The position numbers and the translations under genes were made by a program. From an uncultured Litoreibacter sp. (GTDB taxonomy: Bacteria > Pseudomonadota > Alphaproteobacteria > Rhodobacterales > Rhodobacteraceae), in assembly GCF_947501785.1 (NCBI RefSeq), contig NZ_CANMXB010000001.1:1383048-1447047 (forward strand): 64,000 nucleotides of DNA, in the 5' to 3' direction. The notes under the pieces were generated by a model. The model searched no databases, was not told where the DNA came from, and saw only the letters and a list, made by a program, of their open reading frames with translations. Positions 1 through 8,262 of this stretch are shown in pieces (the stretch's first letter is position 1; every line of letters begins with the position of its first letter).

Positions 1-1548
1 AACGACGTCCTGCAACTGCGCGCCCGCCAGTTCCGGGAAGATAACGGGCCTTTGGCGCATCCGGTGCGCCCGGAGTCCTTCGTCGAGATCAACAATTTCT
101 ACACCGCCACCGTCTACGAGAAAGGTGCCGAGGTGATCGGCATGCTGAAAACGCTGATCGGGGACGAGGCATATTACGAAGGCTGCGATCTGTATTTCAC
201 CCGTCATGACGGGCAAGCGTGTACCATCGAGGATTGGCTGAAATGCTTCGAGGACACGACGGGCCGCGACCTGACCCAATTCAAGCTGTGGTACCAACAG
301 GCGGGCACCCCTCGCGTCAAGGTGGACGAGGCGTTCCAGGATGGCACCTACACCCTGACCTTCACGCAATCCACGCCCCCCACGCCCGGCCAAGACACGA
401 AAGACCCGCGCGTCATCCCCGTTGCCGTGGGCCTGCTGAATGACGCGGGCGAAGAAATCCACCCAACCAAAATCTGCGAGGTCACCGACGAGGTCCACAA
501 GTTCCGCTTCACCTCGCTGGACGCTAAGCCCATCCCGTCGATCAACCGCGGCTTCTCCGCCCCCATCATCCTGGAGCGCGACCAGAGCAACGCCGAACGC
601 GCGTTCCTGCTGGCCCACGACACCGACCCGTTCAACAAATGGGAAGCCGGGCGCGCCCTCGCCCGCGACGTCATGGTGCGCATGGTGACAGAGGATGCGA
701 CGCCCGATCAGGCCTATCTCGACGGCCTTGTCGCCGTGGCCCGCGACGACACGCTGGACCCCGGCTTCAAGGCGTTCTGCTTCTCGGGGCCGTCCAACGA
801 CGACATCCAGCAGGCGCTGGTCGACAGCGGCGTCACCCCCGACCCCACCAAAATCTTCCTTACGGGCCAGACCCTGAACCTTTCAATCAGCCAGGCCATG
901 CAGGACCTGCTGCCGCGCATCTATGCCGAGATGCAGGTGACCGGCCCCTACAGCCCAAAAGTCGAGGATTCCGATCGCCGCGCCTGGGGCAACGCCGCGC
1001 TCGCCATGTTGTCGCGCATTGATGGCGGCGCGCAGGCGGCCAAGCAATACGAGACCGCAGACAATATGACCCAACAGCTTGCCGCCCTGGGCTGTTTGCT
1101 GCGGGCAGAGGTCGGCGAAAACCAGAACCAGGCCTTCTACGACCAGTGGAAGGACGACCGGCTGGTGATGGACAAATGGTTCGCGATGCAGGTGATGCAT
1201 GCCAAGCTGGACAAAGCCGCGCCGAAAGCGCAGGCGATGACCCAGCACCCGGACTTCACCATGACCAACCCCAACCGCTTCCGCGCGGTTTTTGGCGCGC
1301 TGGGCGGCAACGTGGCCGGCTTCCACGACCGTTCAGGCGAGGGTTATCGCGTCATGGCCGATGCCCTGATCACCTTGGACAAAATCAACCCGCAAACCAC
1401 TGCCCGCATGACCACAGTATTTGACACGTGGCGGCGCTACGACGCCGACCGCCAAGCCATGATGCGCGAGGCATTGGAGCGCATCAAAGCCACCGAAGGC
1501 CTGAGCGGCGACACCACCGAAATGGTGACGCGGCTGCTGGGGGGATGA
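1..1548 (+). CDS. pepN: aminopeptidase N, C-terminal part (5' truncated by window)
   Basis: M1-family zinc aminopeptidase that removes N-terminal residues from peptides in the cytoplasm. The frame is open from base 1, so the real start and the HEXXH zinc site lie upstream; about 515 residues remain of a family that is usually near 860. Visible is the conserved segment NNFYTATVYEKGAE around residue 31-44, which in E. coli PepN holds the tyrosine that stabilises the transition state, followed by the RHDG and WYQQAGTP motifs and the long helical C-terminal domain of proteobacterial PepN. A methionine at base 52 exists, but homology continues upstream of it, so it is not the start. No clear terminator follows in the 90 bp before the convergent regulator gene. 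Confidence 0.95.
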   Translation, partial: NDVLQLRARQFREDNGPLAHPVRPESFVEINNFYTATVYEKGAEVIGMLKTLIGDEAYYEGCDLYFTRHDGQACTIEDWLKCFEDTTGRDLTQFKLWYQQAGTPRVKVDEAFQDGTYTLTFTQSTPPTPGQDTKDPRVIPVAVGLLNDAGEEIHPTKICEVTDEVHKFRFTSLDAKPIPSINRGFSAPIILERDQSNAERAFLLAHDTDPFNKWEAGRALARDVMVRMVTEDATPDQAYLDGLVAVARDDTLDPGFKAFCFSGPSNDDIQQALVDSGVTPDPTKIFLTGQTLNLSISQAMQDLLPRIYAEMQVTGPYSPKVEDSDRRAWGNAALAMLSRIDGGAQAAKQYETADNMTQQLAALGCLLRAEVGENQNQAFYDQWKDDRLVMDKWFAMQVMHAKLDKAAPKAQAMTQHPDFTMTNPNRFRAVFGALGGNVAGFHDRSGEGYRVMADALITLDKINPQTTARMTTVFDTWRRYDADRQAMMREALERIKATEGLSGDTTEMVTRLLGG

Positions 1549-1639
1549 CGGAGGCGCAGATCAACCTTCGATAGGGCAAGGCCAGGGCTTTTCCGCGGGC
1601 GCTACGGCTGCGCCAATGGCCGCTCCCACGGGGCCATGA

Positions 1640-2188
1640 TCATTGCCGGCTCAAACTGATTTCCTGCCCGGTGATGCTACTGATAACACTTCCGGTGTTC
1701 ACGGTCCGGTAGATTGATCGTGGGGGACGCGCCGTTTCGTCAACGCTGCGGTGTACCCAATCCTTCACCTCCATAGATTTCAATGACTGTGACAAAGCGC
1801 GGTCGGTGATCGTATGAAGGTTTCGCTTGATATCGCCGAAATGGCACGGTGTATGCAGGGAGGTCAGCACCGGCAACGTCCATGACTTGCGCAACAAAGG
1901 CTGATCATCCTCGGTAGATACACGCTGAATTTTATGCGCAAGTGCAGCGGCCTCTTTTCCAAACTGGGTGAGACGAAACTCGGGCCGCAATGGGTGGCCG
2001 TGCCCGGGGTTTCGCTCCAAAAGCCCCATTTTGATGAGGTGGTCCATGCTTTGAGCGAAGGCGGTTCTGCTTGCTCCTGTCGCTGTCAGCAACGCCGCCT
2101 GTCGCCCGGCAACACCCTCATGCAAGCTCGACAATATGGGGATTGCCCAAGCCCTGGAAGTGATGTTGACAAAAGACTCAATGTACAT
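1640..2188 (-). CDS. tandem winged-helix transcriptional regulator (HxlR-like second domain)
   Basis: The 182-residue protein appears to contain two winged-helix units: residues about 10-75 (SRTAFAQSMDHLIKMGLLER, recognition helix plus wing) and residues about 95-170 (KSWTLPVLTSL then SQSLKSMEVKDWV), the second resembling HxlR/DUF24 proteins. It lies divergent from a VOC-fold gene with only 39 bp between the start codons, the usual arrangement of a local regulator and its target. The inducer is unknown; no cysteine pair typical of redox-sensing HxlR members stands out. Its 3' end converges on pepN. Confidence 0.7.
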   Translation of the reverse strand: MYIESFVNITSRAWAIPILSSLHEGVAGRQAALLTATGASRTAFAQSMDHLIKMGLLERNPGHGHPLRPEFRLTQFGKEAAALAHKIQRVSTEDDQPLLRKSWTLPVLTSLHTPCHFGDIKRNLHTITDRALSQSLKSMEVKDWVHRSVDETARPPRSIYRTVNTGSVISSITGQEISLSRQ

Positions 2189-2227
2189 AAAATATAGTTA
2201 CTACATTTTTCATCAAAAGGAAAGCCC
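2189..2227. promoter_or_regulatory. divergent promoter region with TAGTTACTA palindrome
   Basis: This 39-bp AT-rich gap separates the start codons of the winged-helix regulator and the VOC gene. A 9-base palindrome TAGTTACTA lies at 2195-2203, flanked by TGTA at 2183-2186 and TACA at 2202-2205. AAAGGA about 8 bases before 2228 serves as ribosome binding site for the VOC gene. An operator role is inferred from position only. Confidence 0.4.
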
Positions 2228-2602
2228 ATGGCACTTGTTACATTGGACGAAACTATCACTATCGCGATGTCGGTCAAAGACCGTCACGTGAGCGCCAAGT
2301 GGTACGAAAGCATGTTGGGCTTTGAGACGATCTACCATGCAGATGACGCAGGCTGGTCGGAGCTACAAACCAAAACCGTTGGCGTGACGATTGGCCTTGG
2401 CGAACATACCAAACCCGTCCCCGGCAACTGCGTTCCTGTGTTTGGGATCGCTGACCTAGACACCGCCCGGCAGAAGTTAGAGCAGGCCAACGTGAAGTTT
2501 GATGGCGAGACTGATGTGATCGAAGGCATGGTGAAAACTGCGACTTTCTATGATCCTGATGACAACGCCCTGATGCTCGCCCAAGACCTGACAGGGGCAT
2601 AG
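2228..2602 (+). CDS. VOC-superfamily (glyoxalase/bleomycin-resistance fold) protein
   Basis: This 124-residue single-unit vicinal-oxygen-chelate protein has the pattern SVKDRHVSAKWYESMLGF at residues 17-34 and ends FYDPDDNALMLAQDL, the typical C-terminal strand of the fold. Such proteins bind a metal and act as lyases, dioxygenases or binding proteins; the substrate cannot be read from the sequence. ATG at 2228 is preceded by AAAGGA. The divergent winged-helix regulator probably controls it. Confidence 0.8.
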   Translation: MALVTLDETITIAMSVKDRHVSAKWYESMLGFETIYHADDAGWSELQTKTVGVTIGLGEHTKPVPGNCVPVFGIADLDTARQKLEQANVKFDGETDVIEGMVKTATFYDPDDNALMLAQDLTGA

Positions 2603-2859
2603 CGACAAGGCGCTGTCTTAGCAGCGTCGCCATGGCCCCTCCCGCGACGACAGGGTTGCCGTGGCTGAACCGGTCCAAGGCGTTACGGTCGGGATACCGA
2701 TTGTCATAGTCACCAAGGACTCACACATTCATAGCTGCCGCTCGGCCACGATGCAGCAGCTGCTAAATTGGGCTCAAACAGCCATTCACCCGACGATTCA
2801 AACAGGGTACCGTTTAACAAAAGACGTCGCGGCGAACTCGCCAAACAAGGACCAACCCT

Positions 2860-3360
2860 GTGCCATACAACCCGCCAACCTTGCACCTGATGTGTGGTAA
2901 GATCGCCTCCGGCAAGTCGACGCTGTCCGCAAGGCTTAGTCGCAACGACCACACTGTCGTCATCGCTGAAGATGACTGGCTGAACGCGCTCTTCTCCGAC
3001 CAGATGTCTTCGATCCAGGACTATGTCCGCTGCGCCGCAAAGCTGCGCGAGGTGATCGCGCCGCATGTCATCGCGCTGCTGCAGGCCGGTGTGTCGGTGG
3101 TGCTGGACTTTCAGGCCAACACGACGCAGTCCCGCGACTGGATGCGCGGGCTGATAGAGACCTCTGGCGCGGACCACATGCTGCACGTCCTCGACATCCC
3201 CGACGCGACTTGCATCACCAGGCTACAGGCGCGCAATGCGGCCGGCGACCACCCGTTCGCCGCAACTGAAGAGCAATACTGGCAGCTGTCAAAACACTTT
3301 ACCTGGCCAGATCAGGAAGAGGGGTTCAACGTCGTCACACACCACGATGACGGGGCGTGA
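2860..3360 (+). CDS. AAA/P-loop small-molecule kinase-like ATPase
   Basis: A 166-residue predicted kinase of the zeta-toxin/gluconate-kinase-like P-loop group. Walker A is GKIASGKST at residues 13-21, a DDW motif follows at 37-39, and VVLDFQANT at about 85-93 fits the strand carrying the Walker B aspartate. Members phosphorylate small molecules, antibiotics or RNA ends; the substrate here is unknown. GTG at 2860 is the start, with AAGGACC about 9 bases upstream. There is no antitoxin-like partner, so a toxin role is unlikely. The 257 bp upstream holds no convincing gene. Confidence 0.75.
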   Translation: MPYNPPTLHLMCGKIASGKSTLSARLSRNDHTVVIAEDDWLNALFSDQMSSIQDYVRCAAKLREVIAPHVIALLQAGVSVVLDFQANTTQSRDWMRGLIETSGADHMLHVLDIPDATCITRLQARNAAGDHPFAATEEQYWQLSKHFTWPDQEEGFNVVTHHDDGA

Positions 3361-3566
3361 TTTGCCGCCCCACCTCTTTGAAATCCCGCACTACGCCTGA
3401 TGACCCAGCGCGCCATTGCTAGGCCGCTCCTGGCCTGTCCCCAGGGCATCCGACAGGTGCCGCCTGTTTAGGAACGCGCCGCATCACCAAAAAACTTGCT
3501 CACCCTGCCACAAATCCGCCAAACTCGCCTTGTTTACAGCCAATTCAACAGCAACGAGTTCACACG

Positions 3567-4097
3567 ATGCCCCTTTTACTGACTATCCTCGGCGCAATTT
3601 CGGCCATCGGCTTTTGGATCTGGCGCGCGCGCAACGCCGCCGATACCGCCCATGAAATCCTCGACGTCGCCAACGACATCCGCGCTGCCGCCCGCCGCTT
3701 CGGGTTCCGACGCAACCATAACCGCCACCCGGTCGAAGACATCGAAGACCCGAATATCGCTATAGCTGGCATCGCGGTCTGTTTCCTTGAGCTGGATGAC
3801 TACCCCACCCAGGAAGAGAAAGACGCCATGATCCGCGGCCTTCAGGCCGAGCTTGGCCTCAATGTCAAAGACGCAGGCGAAATCGCCGTGCTGGGCCGTT
3901 GGATGATGACCCAATGCAACGGCGCGCAGGAGGGCATCGACCGTATGGCGCGCAAGCTTTACAAGCTCGACAAGGCCGCGTCCTTCACGCCGCTGATGTC
4001 CGTGCTCAAAACCATCCTGAACGAGGCCGAAGGCCCGATGAATTCCAAACAACAATCCGCGCTGGAAGACATCCAAGCCGCGTTCAAAATCAGCTGA
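3567..4097 (+). CDS. membrane-anchored conserved hypothetical protein
   Basis: A 176-residue protein with one N-terminal hydrophobic helix (residues 2-20, LLLTILGAISAIGFWIW) followed by a basic stretch (AARRFGFRRNHNR), so it is probably anchored with the rest in the cytoplasm. The remainder is helical and acidic, with LDDYPTQEEKDAMIRGLQAEL near 75-95 resembling the helical tellurite-resistance-TerB/DjlA-type fold. That resemblance is by eye and weak. It ends 11 bp before the SDR gene on the same strand, so the two are probably co-transcribed. Function unknown. Confidence 0.65.
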   Translation: MPLLLTILGAISAIGFWIWRARNAADTAHEILDVANDIRAAARRFGFRRNHNRHPVEDIEDPNIAIAGIAVCFLELDDYPTQEEKDAMIRGLQAELGLNVKDAGEIAVLGRWMMTQCNGAQEGIDRMARKLYKLDKAASFTPLMSVLKTILNEAEGPMNSKQQSALEDIQAAFKIS

Positions 4098-4108
4098 GGC
4101 ACCGCAAA

Positions 4109-4861
4109 ATGGCACGCAAGAAATCGATCCTCATCACCGGGGCGTCTTCCGGCATCGGCGCGGCCACGGCCGTTCTTGCGTCAAAACATGGCTATGATGT
4201 CGGCATCCACTACAATTCCGACCTGAAAGGCGCGCAGCTCGTCGCCCAGATGTGCGAGCAGGAAGGCGCAATCACCCATATGCTGCAGGGCGATCTGTCC
4301 AACCCGGTTGACGTCACACGGGTCTTTTCCGAATTTGACGCGGCCTTCGCGCAGCTTGATGCGCTGGTCAACAATGCGGGCATCGTCGACAAGCCGCAAC
4401 GCGTGGATGAGATGTCCTATGACCGATTGCGCCGCATGGTCGATGTGAACCTCATCGCCCCCATGCTCGTCGCCAAAGAGGCGGTCTTGCGCATGTCCAC
4501 CGCCTATGGCGGCGATGGTGGCGTGATCGTCAACACCGGCTCCGCTGCGGCGCGGCTGGGCTCAGGTGGCCAATATGTGGATTACGCAGCCACCAAGGCC
4601 GGCATCGACATCTTCACTAAGGGCCTCAGCGATGAGGTCGCAGCCGAAGGCATCCGCGTGGTGGCCATCCGCCCCGGCCTGATCGAAACGGCCATCCACG
4701 CCAAGGGCGGCTTGCCCGACCGCTGCGATGACCTCGCCCATCTGGTTCCAATGAAGCGCGCCGGTGACGCGGAGGAATGCGCTCACGCAATCCTCTTTCT
4801 GCTCGGCGAAGGCGCAAGTTACATCACCGGCACTTCGGTCGATGTCTCGGGCGGTCGCTAA
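4109..4861 (+). CDS. short-chain dehydrogenase/reductase (classical SDR)
   Basis: A 250-residue NAD(P)-dependent oxidoreductase. The nucleotide motif TGASSGIG is at residues 10-17, the NNAG motif at 88-91, and the catalytic set is Ser145, Tyr159 and Lys163 (YAATK), followed by RPGLIETAIHA after the active site, as in FabG/glucose-dehydrogenase-like members. The C terminus ITGTSVDVSGGR is the usual SDR dimer end. The ATG at 4109 is chosen because homology begins there; an in-frame upstream extension lies inside the previous gene. The substrate is not predictable. Confidence 0.9.
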   Translation: MARKKSILITGASSGIGAATAVLASKHGYDVGIHYNSDLKGAQLVAQMCEQEGAITHMLQGDLSNPVDVTRVFSEFDAAFAQLDALVNNAGIVDKPQRVDEMSYDRLRRMVDVNLIAPMLVAKEAVLRMSTAYGGDGGVIVNTGSAAARLGSGGQYVDYAATKAGIDIFTKGLSDEVAAEGIRVVAIRPGLIETAIHAKGGLPDRCDDLAHLVPMKRAGDAEECAHAILFLLGEGASYITGTSVDVSGGR

Positions 4862-4893
4862 TCCCCATCACTGTTTCAGAAGTACCTCGGGGT

Positions 4894-4910
4894 TTGGGGC
4901 AGCGCCCCAA
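4894..4910. terminator. GC-rich hairpin between convergent genes
   Basis: TTGGGGC (4894-4900), loop AGC, GCCCCAA (4904-4910). It lies in the 96-bp gap between the convergent SDR and transglycosylase genes. There is no U tract on either strand, so a role as intrinsic terminator or 3' end stabiliser is only inferred. Confidence 0.4.
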
Positions 4911-4957
4911 GTCTGCGCGACAGCGCAAAAGCATCATGCGCCGAAGGCACATTTGGA

Positions 4958-5752
4958 TCACTCGTTGGACGTGGAATACAGCGCGGGGATTGCCGCGGGC
5001 GCAGGACGTTGTGCAGGCCTGATGCCAGACAACCGGTCCGCCAGTGGCCGTTTTGCCTCAATGGATGCGGGCCGCGGCACCGGCTTCACCGAGGACAGCA
5101 ACCGGCAGTATTTCTGCCGCTTCGTATAGGCCGCCATATCGCTGCGCTTCTTGCGGCTATGCATCGGGCCCCAGTCGGCAGACACACCCGCCAGCCGCCC
5201 GTTCTTCTTGGCCACCACCCCGTCACGGTTCACGGTGAAGGCCATGATGCGGACCGCGCAGCTCAGATTGGACGGGCCGTGCTTCAACGCGGCCCCGGTG
5301 CCAACCCGACATTTGTAGCCCCGCGCCGTGGCCGGCAGGATCTGGGTCAACCCATACCATTTGCCACCTCCCCCCACGGCGCGGGGCTTGTAGGTGCTTT
5401 CATGCTTGACCAAGGCCGAGATGAACCCGTTCCAAAACGCCGCGCGTTTCTCAGGGCCGTTCTCGGGGTAAGCGGGGCACCAATCTGCGATATCGGCGGG
5501 GACCAGGTCTAACAAGGGCCGCCCATGCCCGTTGAGCGCCGACATCGTGGCGCGGGTCCATAAATGCCCGTCGCTGCGGAAATCCCAGCGGGCGCGCGGC
5601 AGATATGACGGGCGCTGCACCGGGCGCACCGCGTCTGATCCCGGCGTCAACACAACGACCTTGGGGGCCGTCGAGCCGGCCTCCGGCAAGGGCGTCCCAA
5701 ATGCTGGGAAGGCCGCTAAAGCGGCAGCGATTATAAGTGCGTGGCAGCGCAT
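4958..5752 (-). CDS. lytic transglycosylase (SLT-fold), secreted
   Basis: A 264-residue peptidoglycan lytic transglycosylase homologue that would cleave MurNAc-GlcNAc bonds in the periplasm. Residues 1-19 form a signal peptide ending AFG. The SLT domain covers about 105-180: the catalytic glutamate is Glu118 in VKHEST, and GKWYGLTQI at 130-138 is the family GLMQI motif with a Thr variant. Four cysteines (92, 148, 165 and one near the C terminus) could form disulfides. The C terminus is proline/basic rich. It is divergent from the DddQ-like gene and is not part of the later cell-wall cluster. Confidence 0.85.
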   Translation of the reverse strand: MRCHALIIAAALAAFPAFGTPLPEAGSTAPKVVVLTPGSDAVRPVQRPSYLPRARWDFRSDGHLWTRATMSALNGHGRPLLDLVPADIADWCPAYPENGPEKRAAFWNGFISALVKHESTYKPRAVGGGGKWYGLTQILPATARGYKCRVGTGAALKHGPSNLSCAVRIMAFTVNRDGVVAKKNGRLAGVSADWGPMHSRKKRSDMAAYTKRQKYCRLLSSVKPVPRPASIEAKRPLADRLSGIRPAQRPAPAAIPALYSTSNE

Positions 5753-5890
5753 GGCCGGGATAGAGAGCAGATCAGCCTGCCCATGACAACAAATTTGTCG
5801 AAATTGCGGCGGTGTCGTTTCCAGACGCGCAACAACCCGCCGTTTTGGCGTTGTTTCATCTCACATCAGGCGTCAATCGAGGGAGTGCCC

Positions 5891-6478
5891 ATGGCTGATA
5901 TGTCCGCGTTACTGACCTTTTTATCCACACTCTTTGCCGTCGAAAACCGCCCCGGCGGCGACGCCGCCGCCAAAGCGCTGACAGAAATCGCGGCAACCAA
6001 CCCGCCCCTAGTGAACCTTGAGCCGCCCGTTGATACCTCTGCGCTGGCACGGGTCTTTGATTACGCCCCAAACCCGCAAGCCGTCGCGCTCAAGGACACA
6101 ATCCTCAGTCTCGATTGGCACTATTCCGGCCTCGCCGATGGTCGCATCCGCGAAGACATCGCCCGCCACATGCTCACCACCGAAATCATCGGCCGCAACG
6201 CCATGCTACCTTGTGACCACCTGCGCGTCGGGTTCTTCTTCCAACAGGCGGGCCTCGACTATGTCACCCGCGTCCACGCGGCGGAGGAAACCTTCATCAT
6301 GGTCGCGGGCGCCGCCGACTGGCGCTGCTATGACACCACCACCACACGCAAAACGGGCGACATCATCTTCCACCCATCCATGGCCCCGCATGCCAGCGTT
6401 ACCCATGACCAACCCCTGCTGGCCGCTTGGCGTTGGACCGGAGACATCGGCTATGACCTCTACAAACTGACCGGATAG
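5891..6478 (+). CDS. DddQ-like cupin of the DMSP lyase family, with active-site changes
   Basis: A 195-residue cupin matching DMSP lyases of the DddQ/DddL type in length, motif spacing and the end LAAWRWTGD. The DddQ metal/active-site positions align without a gap at a constant offset: Tyr124, Arg127, His129, Glu133, Phe135 and His167 here, against Tyr120, His123, His125, Glu129, Tyr131 and His163 (DddQ numbering recalled from the Ruegeria lacuscaerulensis enzyme). Two positions therefore differ: the first His is Arg, and the tyrosine proposed as metal ligand and base is Phe. It may be a poor DMSP lyase or a related cupin enzyme. ATG at 5891 follows GAGGGAG. Its downstream neighbour gatB is unrelated housekeeping. 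Confidence 0.75.
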   Translation: MADMSALLTFLSTLFAVENRPGGDAAAKALTEIAATNPPLVNLEPPVDTSALARVFDYAPNPQAVALKDTILSLDWHYSGLADGRIREDIARHMLTTEIIGRNAMLPCDHLRVGFFFQQAGLDYVTRVHAAEETFIMVAGAADWRCYDTTTTRKTGDIIFHPSMAPHASVTHDQPLLAAWRWTGDIGYDLYKLTG

Positions 6479-6541
6479 CGCTTGCCCGCCCAGCGGGCCT
6501 CCCATAAAAGCAACGCGTTACACACGCGACGGAGCACCCCC

Positions 6542-8056
6542 ATGCTGGACCTCACCTACGAGACCCCAAAACCGAAAGTCATCGCAGGCGCGAAACATGA
6601 CTGGGAACTGGTCATTGGCCTTGAGGTCCACGCGCAGGTCGCCACCAATGCCAAGCTGTTCTCCGGCGCCTCCACCCAATTCGGGGCCGAACCCAATTCC
6701 AACGTGGCGTTCGTGGACGCAGGCATGCCCGGCATGCTGCCCGTCATCAACGAGGAATGTGTGGCGCAAGCCGTGCGCACAGGCCTGGGCCTGAAGGCCG
6801 ACATCAACCTCTATTCCGCCTTTGACCGCAAAAACTACTTCTACCCCGACCTGCCGCAGGGCTACCAAATCAGCCAGCTCTACCACCCAATCGTGGGTGA
6901 GGGTGAGGTGCATGTGGACATGGAACCCGGCGTCGCGCGCACCGTGCGGATCGAGCGTATCCACCTTGAACAGGACGCCGGCAAATCGATCCACGACATG
7001 GACCCGACCATGTCCTTTGTCGACCTGAACCGCACCGGCGTGGCACTGATGGAGATCGTCTCCCGCCCCGACATCCGCGGCCCTGAAGAGGCCGCCGCCT
7101 ACGTGTCCAAACTGCGCCAGATCATGCGCTATCTCGGCACCTGCGACGGCAACATGCAAAACGGCAACCTGCGGGCCGATGTAAACGTCTCCATCTGCCT
7201 ACCCGGCGCCTATGACAAATACCAAGAGACGCAAGACTTCTCCCATCTCGGCACGCGGTGCGAGATCAAGAACATGAACTCCTTGCGCTTCATCCAGCAA
7301 GCGATTGAGGTCGAGGCCAAGCGCCAGATCGCCATTGTTGAAGCTGGCGGCACGGTCGATCAGGAAACGCGCCTCTATGACCCCGACAAGGGCGAAACCC
7401 GCTCCATGCGGTCGAAAGAGGAAGCGCATGACTACCGCTACTTCCCCTGCCCCGACCTGCTGCCGTTGGAAATCGAACAGGACTGGGTCGACGACATCGC
7501 CAAGGGCCTGCCCGAGCTGCCGGACGAGAAACGCGCCCGCTTCATGGCTGATTTCGGCCTGTCGGAATATGACGCAAGCGTCCTGACCGCCGACACCACC
7601 AACGCCGCCTATTTTGAACAGGTGGCGGATGGTCGCGACGGCAAGCTCGCCGCGAACTGGGTGATTAACGAGCTGTTCGGCCGCCTGAAGAAAGACGACG
7701 ACAAATCGATCACCGATAGCCCCGTCATGCCCGCGCAATTGGGCGGCATCATCGACCTGATCACCTCTGATGCCATCTCAGGCAAAATCGCCAAGGACCT
7801 GTTCGAGATCGTCTACACGGAGGGCGGCGACCCCGCCGAAATCGTCGAAGCACGCGGCATGAAACAGGTCACGGATACCGGCGCGATCGAGGCCGCCGTC
7901 GACCAGATCATCGCCGACAACCCCGATCAAGTGGCCAAGGCGAAAGAGAACCCGAAGCTTGCGGGTTGGTTTGTCGGGCAGGTGATGAAGGCAACTGGAG
8001 GGAAGGCGAACCCAAAAGCGGTCAACGAATTAGTTTCAAAGAAACTAAACTCGTAA
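6542..8056 (+). CDS. gatB: Asp-tRNA(Asn)/Glu-tRNA(Gln) amidotransferase subunit B
   Basis: A 504-residue subunit of the GatCAB amidotransferase, which converts misacylated Glu-tRNA(Gln) or Asp-tRNA(Asn) to the amidated form. The N-terminal cradle domain begins [13 protein letters not shown] and contains [14 protein letters not shown] and the GatB signature [10 protein letters not shown]. The C-terminal YqeY-like tail (about 405-504) ends [31 protein letters not shown] at 6542 is preferred over in-frame upstream codons because family homology starts at MLDLTYE. gatA and gatC are not in this window. Confidence 0.97.
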   Translation: MLDLTYETPKPKVIAGAKHDWELVIGLEVHAQVATNAKLFSGASTQFGAEPNSNVAFVDAGMPGMLPVINEECVAQAVRTGLGLKADINLYSAFDRKNYFYPDLPQGYQISQLYHPIVGEGEVHVDMEPGVARTVRIERIHLEQDAGKSIHDMDPTMSFVDLNRTGVALMEIVSRPDIRGPEEAAAYVSKLRQIMRYLGTCDGNMQNGNLRADVNVSICLPGAYDKYQETQDFSHLGTRCEIKNMNSLRFIQQAIEVEAKRQIAIVEAGGTVDQETRLYDPDKGETRSMRSKEEAHDYRYFPCPDLLPLEIEQDWVDDIAKGLPELPDEKRARFMADFGLSEYDASVLTADTTNAAYFEQVADGRDGKLAANWVINELFGRLKKDDDKSITDSPVMPAQLGGIIDLITSDAISGKIAKDLFEIVYTEGGDPAEIVEARGMKQVTDTGAIEAAVDQIIADNPDQVAKAKENPKLAGWFVGQVMKATGGKANPKAVNELVSKKLNS

Positions 8057-8262
8057 GCCGCTTTTTGGTTCAGTGCGCGGCAGGCGTGTTTTCCCTGTCC
8101 GAAAACGCGCCGAGAGCGGCACCACCTCTCCACATTACCCAAGATCCCGGGATGGCGGGCGGGGCGTCGGCGCAGCCGCGCGTCGTCCCCCATCCCCTTC
8201 AATCTCCCTAGCATTCCGCCCAAATCCAGCTACCGTGATCCCCTGACCAAAGGATCACGCCC

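Noticed and set aside
883-1326. Long open frame antisense to pepN
   Set aside because: It lies within the aminopeptidase coding region and has no start context or recognised domain; GC-rich coding DNA leaves such frames open on the other strand.
2860-3360. Zeta-toxin of a toxin-antitoxin pair
   Set aside because: No small antitoxin gene adjoins it and the P-loop family is broad; called only as a kinase-like ATPase.
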